Below, in pieces: positions 1-6,828 of a stretch of DNA of 22,364 bases; positions within the stretch are counted from its first letter, which is position 1; every line of letters starts with the position of its first letter. Position numbers and translations under genes: made by a program. The DNA is from CAZGMJ01 sp964526785 (GTDB lineage Bacteria; Planctomycetota; Phycisphaerae; Sedimentisphaerales; Anaerobacaceae), in contig CAZGMJ010000081.1 of NCBI GenBank assembly GCA_964526785.1, forward strand, positions 1-22,364, given 5' to 3'. The notes under the pieces are model-generated. The model saw nothing but the letters and a program-made list of their open reading frames with translations, made no database searches and had not been told where the DNA came from.

Positions 1-134
1 TCGGCATTGTTTTTGTCAGCACAAAACGGCCTCAAGAATGGCTAAAGTCCACAGAAATGTGTGTCGGCTGATGATGATTGAGTCCGGAGCATTGCGCAAG
101 TGATGGGCAATCTGTCGGTTTGAGGTAACAGCCT
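1..134. other. upstream flank, no gene seen
   Basis: I see no supportable coding region here. The only clear element is a GAGGT ribosome binding site at 122-126 for the gene starting at 135. The promoter of that gene is not obvious and may lie outside the window. Confidence 0.5.
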
Positions 135-1094
135 ATGGGTACGCAAAAAAGAACGATACTGGCAGTGATTATTGCGGTTGTGGCATTCTTCGGACCGCCG
201 GGCGCCGGCCATCACCTGGACTTGTTCGAAGATATGCGGTTCGAACGCGGCTTTCTGCTGAGCTATCCGGACGTGGTGCACGGAAGGTCTGTTGAGCGGG
301 TGCTCGATTTTGGCAAAGCAGGTGCAAGGCCGGTCTGGCGTTTATGTCAATGGGGCACCAGATACAGCCTGGCCGATGCAGAATGTGTTCATGATAATGA
401 TGAGCATATCTATGCCAACAGAGCCAAACGCGTGCTGATCGGCGGACCCGCTTCACCGAATCGGGATTTGATTCTGGAGGTGCATGGCAGCGCGGAGTAT
501 GGCGATTCAGTCAGGCGGCGTGGGCGGAGTTGGCCGCATCTGCTCGTCGAACAGGACGCGACGGAACTGTATCGACTCGATGAGTGCAGGCGCGTTGAAC
601 TGAGCATTAGCTGCCGTTTGCTGTATTGCCGGAACCGAATGGGCGACGCCGATTACAACCCTTCGCTTCACGCGGCGCAGTTTCAGCTATTCCTCATAGT
701 CAGGAACATCAATCGCGAGGACGAGGAATACGGAGAGTACTATTGGTTCGGAGTTCCTCTTTTCGATAGCAGGCATGCGATTCCGCCGGCCTACATGGCG
801 AAGGATGCGGGCAAATCGGATGCTACGGGGAAATTCATCTACACGGTGGATGGACGCTCGCTCGGGATCGGATCGCTTGCCGACGGCACATGGTTAACGT
901 TGCACGTCGATCTGCTGCCTTTTGTAAAATGCGGCTTGGGCGAGGCGGTTTCACGAGGATATGTGGCAAGTGATACACCGCGTGACTATGCGATAGCCAA
1001 TATGAACATGGGATGGGAGATTCCCGGCACGTTCGACGCTGCCTTTCAAGTGCGGGACCTTCGTATTTCGGCAGTCCTTGACAATCGGCAATGA
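135..1094 (+). CDS. secreted protein of unknown function
   Basis: I do not recognise the family of this 319-residue protein. Residues 1-25 look like a Sec signal peptide: a KR pair, then a hydrophobic stretch ILAVIIAVVAFFGP, then small residues ending in GAG. The mature part is rich in aromatic and charged residues with alternating polarity, which suggests a beta-sandwich exported domain. Late segments such as GTWLTLHVDLLPFV and FQVRDLRISAVL resemble the last strands of jelly-roll or lectin-like folds, but this is only an impression. The start is supported by GAGGT eight bases upstream. The gene is a single transcription unit here and converges on the htrA-like gene, with 117 bp between the stops. 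Cell wall or polysaccharide binding is possible but unproven. Confidence 0.75.
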   Translation: MGTQKRTILAVIIAVVAFFGPPGAGHHLDLFEDMRFERGFLLSYPDVVHGRSVERVLDFGKAGARPVWRLCQWGTRYSLADAECVHDNDEHIYANRAKRVLIGGPASPNRDLILEVHGSAEYGDSVRRRGRSWPHLLVEQDATELYRLDECRRVELSISCRLLYCRNRMGDADYNPSLHAAQFQLFLIVRNINREDEEYGEYYWFGVPLFDSRHAIPPAYMAKDAGKSDATGKFIYTVDGRSLGIGSLADGTWLTLHVDLLPFVKCGLGEAVSRGYVASDTPRDYAIANMNMGWEIPGTFDAAFQVRDLRISAVLDNRQ

Positions 1095-1129
1095 GATACG
1101 GTCTCTACCTGGTTCTTCGCGCTTTTTGT

Positions 1130-1149
1130 GGACTCTGCCCGGGCAGTCC
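1130..1149. other. possible hairpin between convergent genes
   Basis: GGACTCTGCCC is followed directly by GGGCAGTCC. The two halves form a short GC-rich hairpin with a small bulge. No T tract follows on either strand, so it is at best a weak terminator between the convergent genes that end at 1094 and 1212. Confidence 0.3.
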
Positions 1150-1211
1150 GTGCAAAGAAGGCGGCGGCGCGGTCGCCGGCCGATTGGGTATTCACAATAT
1201 GCTGGTGACGC

Positions 1212-2354
1212 TCAGGGCACCGCTTGCAGTGTGATACTCAGACGCACCTGGCCTTCCGCGCGTTGGACTGTTACCTCCACCTCATCGCCGATCTCGTGAG
1301 CGTCGAGAATTCGGAAGAGGTCTTTGGTAGTCCCAACAGGCTCATCGTCTATTCTTACAATGACGTCTCCGAGAATGATCTCACCCCGCATGTTCTGCCT
1401 GGTTGGGCGCATGCCGGCTCGTGCGGCCGCACTGTCTGCCTGAACGGTACGGACGAGCACGCCCTCTATGCCGATGCTTCTTGCTATGTGGTCTTCGGCA
1501 ATGGTGACGCCGAGACCTGCCTTGCGCACTTCGCCGGTCCGTATGAGTTGCGGGACAATGCGATTGACGGCATCAACCGGTACTGCAAAGCCTATTCCTG
1601 CATACGCTCCGGAAGGGCTGTAAATTGCGGTGTTGACACCGATGAGCCGCCCGGCGCTGTCGAGCAGCGGGCCGCCGGAGTTGCCCGGATTGATCGCAGC
1701 GTCCGTCTGGATAACGCCCGAGATTGGTCTGCCCGTAGCGGATTCGATTTCTCTGCCGAGGCCGCTGATGACGCCGGTTGTGAGCGTCTGATCCAGACCG
1801 AATGGATTGCCGATGGCCAGCACCTTCTGGCCGACGAGCAGGTCGGTGGATGTGCCGACGGCCAACGGCTTGAGAAGTCGCTTTGGGGCGTCTATCTTGA
1901 GAACCGCCAGGTCTTTGTCCGGCTCGAAACCGACGAGGCGTGCCTTCCATGTGGAGCGATCGGAGAGAGTTACTTCCGCCGCCTGCGCGTTTTGGATGAC
2001 ATGATAGTTTGTGACCACGTATCCGCTGTCGTCCCACAGGAAGCCGGATCCGGTGCCGCGCGGCATCTCGAGCGCTCGCAGGCTGAGCCAGTCTCTGCGG
2101 ACTGTAATGCTGGTGATATAGACAACCGACGGGGAGGCCTTGCGGAAGAGTTCAATGGTCGTCTTCTCATCACCGGCCAGATCTCCTCGGGCCGTAACTG
2201 TACGCGATTGAGCGCCCTGGTCATGCAATGGAGCAAACCACGAGCGGAGTTGCGAAATTAAGACGACGCCAACGAGGATTATGAGCAGGACGATGAGGCG
2301 ATTATCACGGCGAGACCTCTGTCCGGGATAACGGCTGACGGATTCGTAATCCAT
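1212..2354 (-). CDS. membrane-anchored HtrA/DegS-type serine protease
   Basis: This 380-residue trypsin-like protease with one PDZ domain would degrade or clip misfolded proteins in the periplasm. Residues 1-18 are basic and cytoplasmic, and 19-36 form one transmembrane anchor (LIVLLIILVGVVLI). The protease domain spans about 65-275. The triad is visible as His118 in TNYHVI, Asp148 in DKDLAVLKI and Ser226 in GNSGGP. A single PDZ domain follows at about 280-377. One anchor plus one PDZ is the DegS/HhoB layout rather than the two-PDZ DegP layout. The start has GGAG nine bases upstream and a strong promoter about 70 bp further back. It stands alone, separated from phoB-phoR by about 1.5 kb, so any link to phosphate signalling is only positional. 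All key residues are intact. Confidence 0.95.
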   Translation of the reverse strand: MDYESVSRYPGQRSRRDNRLIVLLIILVGVVLISQLRSWFAPLHDQGAQSRTVTARGDLAGDEKTTIELFRKASPSVVYITSITVRRDWLSLRALEMPRGTGSGFLWDDSGYVVTNYHVIQNAQAAEVTLSDRSTWKARLVGFEPDKDLAVLKIDAPKRLLKPLAVGTSTDLLVGQKVLAIGNPFGLDQTLTTGVISGLGREIESATGRPISGVIQTDAAINPGNSGGPLLDSAGRLIGVNTAIYSPSGAYAGIGFAVPVDAVNRIVPQLIRTGEVRKAGLGVTIAEDHIARSIGIEGVLVRTVQADSAAARAGMRPTRQNMRGEIILGDVIVRIDDEPVGTTKDLFRILDAHEIGDEVEVTVQRAEGQVRLSITLQAVP

Positions 2355-2431
2355 TATGACATACTCCTACTTCGTGTCGAGACCATCCCATTTCTGAATC
2401 GAAAACTTTGTATGCAAGCCATGCCGCAACC

Positions 2432-2460
2432 ATTATAAGGCGATTGTGGACAGTAGCCAA
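2432..2460 (-). promoter_or_regulatory. sigma70-type promoter of the htrA-like gene
   Basis: On the minus strand the -35 is TTGGCT (2460-2455) and the -10 is a perfect TATAAT (2437-2432), with exactly 17 bp between them. Transcription should start near 2425, giving a leader of about 70 nt before the start codon at 2354. Confidence 0.7.
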
Positions 2461-2953
2461 GTGTCTGAGTTGTGCAGGTGTTTGGAGACCGCATAATACG
2501 ACGATACGGACATATGGAGATTTTTGTAAGGTAAAAGAAAAGCTGCTTTTTCGACAAAATGAGCGCCACCCTAATGGTGCACGACAATGGGTCAGATCGA
2601 CAGATTCGTCTCCATGGCTTGTGCGTCCGGATTCATTGCAATGCCCGTGTTTCCCGTATAACGGCTGGTGTGTACAGCGATTCAGAGCAGTGCGTTCAAG
2701 CGGACCGCTCATCGCCTGAAGTAACGGTTTGTACGCTTCATCCGAGGCGGCGCAGGCAGGCTGCTATGCCGCTTGAGGCCGCGGATGGCGATGGGGTGGC
2801 AAAAGACTCGTGCCATACTTCGAGCGGAGCGGACGGCATTGAGAGGCCGCCGTCGGTACAAACTCCCAAAGCGCTGGTAACATCGCGTGGACCATTTGTC
2901 TATGCTTGGGCGCTGGTAGGCAAGCACACGCGCTGATTGCCAGCCGACTAATA
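2461..2953. other. intergenic stretch without a supported gene
   Basis: Several open frames cross this stretch on both strands, but none has a ribosome binding site, a recognisable domain or a natural residue composition. They are rich in Arg, Cys, His and Ser. I searched by eye for tRNA T-arms and for SRP, RNase P and 6S RNA signatures and saw none. It may hold degraded sequence or an unrecognised RNA. Confidence 0.4.
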
Positions 2954-3175
2954 TCACATGCGGCGAGCGAACAGTTTTTCGATCAGCCTGTCCGCGGCGG
3001 CGTCCAACTTCTGCTCTGTTTCATAGCACCCGTCGGCTATCTGGCGACGGATCCGCAGCACTCGCATATTGCGCGCTTTGCGAGCAGGACGGTATCCAGA
3101 CCTGTAGTGAAGCCCCTGTAGGTGCCTTTGACTCGTCGATCGTTTTCGATGTGTTTTTGTGGCTGTGCGCGTCAT
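2954..3175 (-). CDS. small basic protein with FlgM-like C-terminus
   Basis: This is a 73-residue protein. Its first 37 residues are very basic and probably disordered (many Arg, Lys, Thr, His). Residues 38-70 (RVLRIRRQIADGCYETEQKL, then DAAADRLIEKLF) fit the C-terminal pattern of the FlgM anti-sigma-28 family: two amphipathic helices around an IxxGxY turn. FlgM normally binds the flagellar sigma factor FliA in the cytoplasm. The planctomycete versions I recall are short and often not next to flagellar genes, as here. The start at 3175 is chosen because AGGA lies six bases upstream; a longer form starting further upstream lacks one. A 14-bp perfect palindrome lies just upstream. No flagellar gene is in the window, so the sigma partner is unknown. 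The family call is by pattern only. Confidence 0.55.
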   Translation of the reverse strand: MTRTATKTHRKRSTSQRHLQGLHYRSGYRPARKARNMRVLRIRRQIADGCYETEQKLDAAADRLIEKLFARRM

Positions 3176-3197
3176 TTCGTATCCTGTAATCGTTTTT

Positions 3198-3211
3198 GCA
3201 TGTCGACATGC
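3198..3211. promoter_or_regulatory. perfect 14-bp palindrome upstream of the FlgM-like gene
   Basis: GCATGTCGACATGC is a perfect dyad located 23 bp upstream of the FlgM-like start codon, flanked by A/T runs. It could be an operator for a dimeric repressor or a leader hairpin. About one such palindrome is expected by chance in a window this size, so support is weak. Confidence 0.25.
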
Positions 3212-3447
3212 TGAAGTCCAAAAATGTAGCCGTATTCCCAATTCTATGGTACATAACGGCATTTTGACCGTTCGGCCGCATAGGGGATCTGCTTAATCTG
3301 TTACAGGAAAAGGCGAATACTATCGGACTATTCGAGTGCTGTGAGCGTATACACGGCTCGCAATGGCATGATCAAACCTGCTGAGCCTACAGAGAATGAG
3401 CCTTGTAAGTGATTTACGGGGCCGCAACGGTCTGGACAAACGGGCAC
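3212..3447. other. intergenic stretch, nothing recognised
   Basis: No convincing gene, RNA or repeat is visible. A possible -10-like TAGAAT exists on the minus strand near 3242-3247 for the FlgM-like gene, but it has no good -35. Confidence 0.3.
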
Positions 3448-3470
3448 AACAGTACAATCAATGTACTGTT
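3448..3470 (-). other. perfect hairpin over the stop codon of the 40-residue gene
   Basis: AACAGTACA at 3448-3456 and TGTACTGTT at 3462-3470 are perfect 9-bp reverse complements around a 5-nt loop. The TGA stop of the small membrane protein gene (3460-3458) falls partly in the loop and partly in the stem. No T tract follows, so it is not a standard terminator. It could block 3' exonucleases or mark the transcript end. Confidence 0.5.
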
Positions 3471-3580
3471 TCACGTTTGGTGTTGACGGCCCTGGCAGCA
3501 TGGAGCAGCGTACTGCCCAAACGCACCACGAAATAGAGTGCGCCAAGTAGCAGAAGTATGAATTCGAATGTCGAGACCAT
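3458..3580 (-). CDS. 40-residue single-span membrane protein, probable Pho regulon member
   Basis: This short gene encodes MVSTFEFILLLLGALYFVVR followed by LGSTLLHAARAVNTKRETVH. One hydrophobic helix spans about residues 5-25, and a basic tail follows (R29, K34, R35). By the positive-inside rule the C-terminus would be cytoplasmic and the N-terminus outside. The start at 3580 has GAGG seven bases upstream; an ATG directly in front (3583) would add one Met but sits only four bases from the GAGG. The gene is divergent from phoB. An array of 11-bp-spaced repeats upstream (3642-3681) reads in this gene's direction, so it is probably induced by phosphate starvation. I recognise no family. Small single-span proteins of this kind often modulate a sensor kinase or transporter, so PhoR or PstCA are the natural candidate partners, as inference only. 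Confidence 0.65.
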   Translation of the reverse strand: MVSTFEFILLLLGALYFVVRLGSTLLHAARAVNTKRETVH

Positions 3581-3618
3581 CATATTACCTCATATCGCTC
3601 TGGCCAAAAACTCACCAA

Positions 3619-3633
3619 GTATTATGGAGATTA
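3619..3633 (-). promoter_or_regulatory. candidate -10 region for the 40-residue gene
   Basis: Downstream of the minus-strand Pho-box array are two -10 candidates: TAATCT (3633-3628), 8 bp from the last repeat, and CATAAT (3626-3621), 15 bp from it. Either would give a leader of about 30 nt. No separate -35 is needed at PhoB-activated promoters, where the Pho box replaces it. Confidence 0.4.
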
Positions 3634-3641
3634 CGTGGCCG

Positions 3642-3681
3642 GTGTTGGTGCGGCGTTAGTATGGTGTTAGGGTCGTGTTAA
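3642..3681 (-). promoter_or_regulatory. PhoB-binding array (four-unit Pho box), oriented away from phoB
   Basis: On the minus strand four heptamers occur exactly 11 bp apart: TTAACAC (3681-3675), CTAACAC (3670-3664), CTAACGC (3659-3653) and CCAACAC (3648-3642), with 4-bp spacers. This is the architecture of the Enterobacterial Pho box (7-bp direct repeats with 4-bp spacers) and of the Bacillus PhoP TTAACA-type repeats. The same heptamer recurs in front of the porin at 6829-6868. Its orientation points to the 40-residue gene; it could also autoregulate phoB, whose -35 begins 33 bp away on the other side. Confidence 0.75.
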
Positions 3682-3714
3682 GATTCTCCTGTTGTGCCCG
3701 CCTTTAGAATCAGC

Positions 3715-3743
3715 TTGACAATTACCCCACCCGTGAATATACA
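3715..3743 (+). promoter_or_regulatory. sigma70-type promoter of phoB-phoR
   Basis: A perfect -35 TTGACA (3715-3720) and a -10 TATACA (3738-3743) are separated by exactly 17 bp. Transcription should start near 3750, leaving a leader of about 95 nt. A near-consensus promoter suggests steady basal expression of the two-component system. Confidence 0.75.
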
Positions 3744-3844
3744 ATCATCCATCAAGACGCCATGTGCGCAAACGCATAACGGGAGCGATTGCAATATGGG
3801 CGTGCCGTCCTCAGGATGATTCGGATAAAGGAGTGCTGTCAGTT

Positions 3845-4528
3845 ATGGCTACGGCAAAGATTCTCGTTGTGGATGATGAAGAGGACATCCGGGAACTGGT
3901 TCAGTTGAATCTGGCTCGCGAGAACTGCGAAGTGCTGACTTGCGAGACCGGGGAGCAGGCTCTTGATATAGCGCGTTCCAAATTGCCGAATGCCATCATC
4001 CTGGACCTCATGCTGCCCGGTATTGACGGACTTGAGGTCTGTCGCAAGCTCAAAGCCGATCCCAAAACGGCCGGCATTCCGATTGTCATGTTGACCGCCA
4101 AGGGAGAGGAAGCAGATATTGTCACCGGGCTGGAGTTGGGAGCGGACGATTACATCACCAAGCCGTTCAGCGGCAAGGTGCTGGTGGCCCGGGTGCGGCG
4201 GTTGCTTCGCAAGAAGACCGAACAGAGCGATGCGAAGGGAATCGTTCACATCGGGGATATCATGATCGATCCGGCTCGCTACGAGGTAATGGTGGCCGGT
4301 AAGCGGGTGGAACTTACCCTGACGGAGTTCAAAATCCTCCACGCATTGGCCCGCCGACCCGGGATGGTCTTCACGCGGTACCAGATCGTCGATTCGCTTC
4401 ACGGCAGCGACTATATCGTTACGGAAAGGGCGGTCGATGTGCAAATGGTTTCGCTGCGCAGGAAACTGGGGCCGCACGGCAAACACATCGATACAGTTCG
4501 CGGCGTTGGCTACCGATTCAAAGAGTAA
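3845..4528 (+). CDS. phoB: phosphate regulon response regulator PhoB/PhoP
   Basis: This is a 227-residue OmpR-family response regulator. The receiver domain is 1-122, with acidic Asp10/Asp11, phospho-acceptor Asp54 in LDLMLPG, Thr84, Tyr103 and Lys106 in DDYITKPF. The winged-helix DNA-binding domain is 133-226, ending in the usual DTVRGVGYRF motif. When phosphorylated by PhoR it would bind Pho boxes; two matching arrays are visible at 3642-3681 and 6829-6868. I chose the ATG at 3845 because it gives the normal MAxAKILVVDDE start, with GGAG 11 bases upstream. The in-frame GTG at 3764 would add 27 atypical residues without a ribosome binding site. phoR starts three bases after the stop, so the pair is co-transcribed. 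The call as PhoB rests on the locus plus family; the protein alone could be another OmpR-type regulator. Confidence 0.95.
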   Translation: MATAKILVVDDEEDIRELVQLNLARENCEVLTCETGEQALDIARSKLPNAIILDLMLPGIDGLEVCRKLKADPKTAGIPIVMLTAKGEEADIVTGLELGADDYITKPFSGKVLVARVRRLLRKKTEQSDAKGIVHIGDIMIDPARYEVMVAGKRVELTLTEFKILHALARRPGMVFTRYQIVDSLHGSDYIVTERAVDVQMVSLRRKLGPHGKHIDTVRGVGYRFKE

Positions 4529-4531
4529 CGG

Positions 4532-6310
4532 ATGTTGAAGCGAAGACTTATCTGGCAACTGTATCCTTCCTTTATTCTGGTGACGTTGTTGTCGCTGGCG
4601 GCTGTAACATCGTATTGCTCATATGCTTTCAGAGACTTCTACCACGAACAGATGCGCGGGGAATTGCGTCTCTTGGCGCACTTTGCGGCTCAGCAGTTCA
4701 CTCCACTACTGGACGTTCCGGATTCGGATGCGGTTGACGCTCTTTGCGAAGAGTTTGCGAGCATCGAAGGCGAGCAGGTCCGGGTCACGGTGATTCTGCC
4801 GAGCGGCCGCGTGGTCGGCGAGTCTCACAAGAATCTCGCGGATATGGAGAATCATGCCGATCGCCCTGAGATTATCGAGGCGCTGGAGGTGGGTTTCGGT
4901 TCGTCGCTGAGGTTCAGCAATAGGCTGGGAAAGTACATGATGTACGTCGCTATGCCCATTGAAGAGGCGGGCGAACCGATAGCTGTTGTACGTACGGCGG
5001 TGCCGGTGACGGCCATAGATCGGGCTCTTGGCGACATCTATGTCAAGATATTCTGGAGCGGCGTGGGGATTGCGCTGCTTGCGGCGCTTTTGAGTTTTCT
5101 CATATCCAGGCGCATAAGCCGACCCGTCGTGCGCATGAAGAATGTCGCCCGTCAGTTTGCACAGGGACAGTTGGATTTGCGCGTTCCCCTAACCGGACCG
5201 TCGGAACTGGCGACGCTGGGCGGTTCGCTCAATGAAATGGCGCGCCAGCTTCACAGCCGCATTACCGCCATCACGGATCAACGCAACGAATTTGAAGCGG
5301 TCCTCTCTTCGATGGTTGAAGGTGTTCTGGCCGTGGACCGGGATGGACACATCATGAGTGTCAACAAAGCAGCGGCGGAGTTGCTGGACATCGACCCTGC
5401 GAAGGCCAAGGGGCGTACGGTGGGCGAAGTCGTTCGCAATGTGGAGATTCAGACATTCGTTGAAGCTGCTCTCAAAGGCGACGAGCCGACGGAAGCGGAA
5501 GTGTCCCTGCCCGTGGCGGGCGGACGGTTCTTCCAGTTGCACGGTGCCAGCCTCGCCAACACGCTGGGGGCGGAAAACGGAGCAGTCATTGTACTTAACG
5601 ACATGACACGCACGCGCCGACTGGAGAACATCCGGCAGGATTTCGTTGCGAACGTATCGCATGAGCTGAAAACCCCGGTGACTTCGATACAGGGCTTCGT
5701 CGAGGCCTTGCTGGAGGGAGGAATAGAGGATCCCGGCCAATTGCGGCGCTATCTGGATATCATCGCCAAGCACTCCAATCGCCTTAATGCCATCATCGAG
5801 GATTTGCTCATCCTCTCTCGACTGGAGGCGGACCAGGAACATCGACGGCTGTCCTTCACAGAGACAGAATTAGAGCCGGTGCTGGCTGCTGCGATCGATT
5901 TGCTCAAGACAAAGGCTGAGCAGAAGAACATTCACGTCGATCTGCGTTGCGAGGATGATATAGCGGTGACGATGAATTCCCCCCTCGTGGAGCAGGCGGT
6001 GTTCAATCTGATAGATAACGGGATCAAGTACAGCGAGCCGAACAAAGCGATCCATGTTTCGGCGCGACGCGACAAGGATGAAGTGGTCATTACTGTGCAG
6101 GATGAAGGATGGGGTATTCGCGAAGAATACATGCCGCGGCTCTTCGAACGGTTCTACGTCGTGGATCGGGGGCGCAGTCGCAAGCTGGGAGGCACGGGAC
6201 TTGGGCTGGCGATTGTCAAACATATAGCCCAGGTTCACGGTGGTAAAGTGACCGTCGAGAGCGAACCCGGCAAGGGGAGCACATTTCAGATACATCTGCC
6301 TCTCATGTAG
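4532..6310 (+). CDS. phoR: phosphate regulon sensor histidine kinase PhoR
   Basis: A 592-residue sensor kinase that would control PhoB phosphorylation. Order: TM1 about 10-31; an extracytoplasmic sensor segment of about 140 residues (32-170); TM2 about 173-191; HAMP about 192-245; a PAS domain about 250-360; HisKA with the phospho-accepting His377 in ANVSHELKTP; HATPase_c about 475-592 with the N box around Asn496 (NLIDNGIKY), G1 DEGWGI (524-529) and G2 GGTGLGL (553-559). The large extracytoplasmic region resembles the Bacillus/Clostridium-type PhoR layout rather than the short-loop E. coli PhoR. Expression is coupled to phoB (three bases apart), and the unit ends in a terminator at 6332-6355. 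All catalytic residues are present. The phosphate role is assigned from the adjacent pst-phoU operon. Confidence 0.95.
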   Translation: MLKRRLIWQLYPSFILVTLLSLAAVTSYCSYAFRDFYHEQMRGELRLLAHFAAQQFTPLLDVPDSDAVDALCEEFASIEGEQVRVTVILPSGRVVGESHKNLADMENHADRPEIIEALEVGFGSSLRFSNRLGKYMMYVAMPIEEAGEPIAVVRTAVPVTAIDRALGDIYVKIFWSGVGIALLAALLSFLISRRISRPVVRMKNVARQFAQGQLDLRVPLTGPSELATLGGSLNEMARQLHSRITAITDQRNEFEAVLSSMVEGVLAVDRDGHIMSVNKAAAELLDIDPAKAKGRTVGEVVRNVEIQTFVEAALKGDEPTEAEVSLPVAGGRFFQLHGASLANTLGAENGAVIVLNDMTRTRRLENIRQDFVANVSHELKTPVTSIQGFVEALLEGGIEDPGQLRRYLDIIAKHSNRLNAIIEDLLILSRLEADQEHRRLSFTETELEPVLAAAIDLLKTKAEQKNIHVDLRCEDDIAVTMNSPLVEQAVFNLIDNGIKYSEPNKAIHVSARRDKDEVVITVQDEGWGIREEYMPRLFERFYVVDRGRSRKLGGTGLGLAIVKHIAQVHGGKVTVESEPGKGSTFQIHLPLM

Positions 6311-6316
6311 GCGAGT

Positions 6317-6330
6317 CCTGCGCAAGCAGG
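6317..6330 (+). other. short hairpin with GCAA tetraloop after phoR
   Basis: CCTGC-GCAA-GCAGG is a perfect 5-bp stem closed by a GNRA-type tetraloop, six bases after the phoR stop codon and directly before the terminator stem. Confidence 0.55.
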
Positions 6331-6331
6331 C

Positions 6332-6355
6332 AAAAACGTGCGTCAGCACGTTTTT
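6332..6355 (+). terminator. Rho-independent terminator of phoB-phoR
   Basis: AAAAACGTGC (6332-6341) and GCACGTTTTT (6346-6355) form a perfect 10-bp stem around the loop GTCA. The distal arm supplies the T run. The structure begins 21 bases after the phoR stop and is symmetric, so it can act in both directions. Confidence 0.85.
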
Positions 6356-6387
6356 CTCGAACAAGAATAAGTGTCATTCTTGTCGAG
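6356..6387. other. third tandem hairpin downstream of phoR
   Basis: CTCG plus ACAAGAAT (6356-6368, one bulged A) pairs with ATTCTTGT plus CGAG (6376-6387) around a 7-nt loop. This 12-bp stem abuts the terminator directly. It lacks a T tract. It may be a backup transcript barrier or part of an unrecognised RNA. Confidence 0.55.
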
Positions 6388-6828
6388 TCTTGCCAAGGCC
6401 ATCCGACGCCCTCGATGCGGTGAACCTATAGCGGTCCCGGCCTGCCGAAACGACGGCAATTGGCGAAAAAGGCAATTCTCCCTTCTGCATCGGAGATGTC
6501 GGTCGTCCTGAAGGGGTCGGCCTCCTGGAAGCGGTGTGGTCTTGCGCACGACCTCGCCCGGCTCAAATTAACCGCTTGCTCACAAAACACTAATCGCCTC
6601 TGAACAGATTTCCGTCATAACAGTGTGCTAATGCGGTACTTCCTACAGACCTTCAAAGGAAGATGAGCCCGCTGATTGACGCGCCGGCCTGCGTCAGGCC
6701 GAGCTTGAAACGCTATCACTACTTGGGATTTCAGACAATCTGAGCAGGGGTGGTCCGAACGCAAGACAATGAAACGGCCATGAATACAGTAAGTTTCGTG
6801 CTCCTCTTGCTCAATAGTGTTTCGCGCC
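6388..6828. other. long intergenic region before the porin-pst operon
   Basis: No supportable protein gene is present. A 26-codon frame at 6663-6743 has AGGA only two bases from its ATG. A small stem CGGCCT-GCGTC-AGGCCG lies at 6685-6701. Degenerate heptamers at an 11-bp period lie at 6568-6618. The stretch is long for an ordinary promoter region and may hold a small RNA or remnants. Confidence 0.35.

Noticed and set aside
1224..2261. Long open frame of 345 codons on the plus strand, antisense to the protease gene
   Set aside because: The minus-strand frame encodes a complete HtrA protease with its triad. The antisense translation has no domain and many Cys, and arises from the codon bias of the real gene.
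2559..2936. 125-codon plus-strand frame in the gap before the FlgM-like gene
   Set aside because: No ribosome binding site, no recognisable motif, and an unnatural composition rich in Arg, Cys and His.
2709..2957. 82-codon minus-strand frame overlapping the end of the FlgM-like gene
   Set aside because: It starts with GTG without a convincing ribosome binding site, is very basic and has no motif.
2375..3581. 13-bp direct repeat TGTCGAGACCATC at 2375-2387 and 3569-3581
   Set aside because: Several 13-bp matches are expected by chance in a window of this size; no other similarity flanks the copies.
3764..3844. Longer N-terminus for PhoB from the GTG at 3764
   Set aside because: It would add 27 residues not seen in the family and lacks a ribosome binding site. 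The ATG at 3845 gives the usual receiver-domain start.
6663..6743. 26-codon frame before the porin as a leader peptide
   Set aside because: AGGA lies only two bases from the ATG, and the peptide has no leader features such as repeated codons. Kept only as part of a weak finding.
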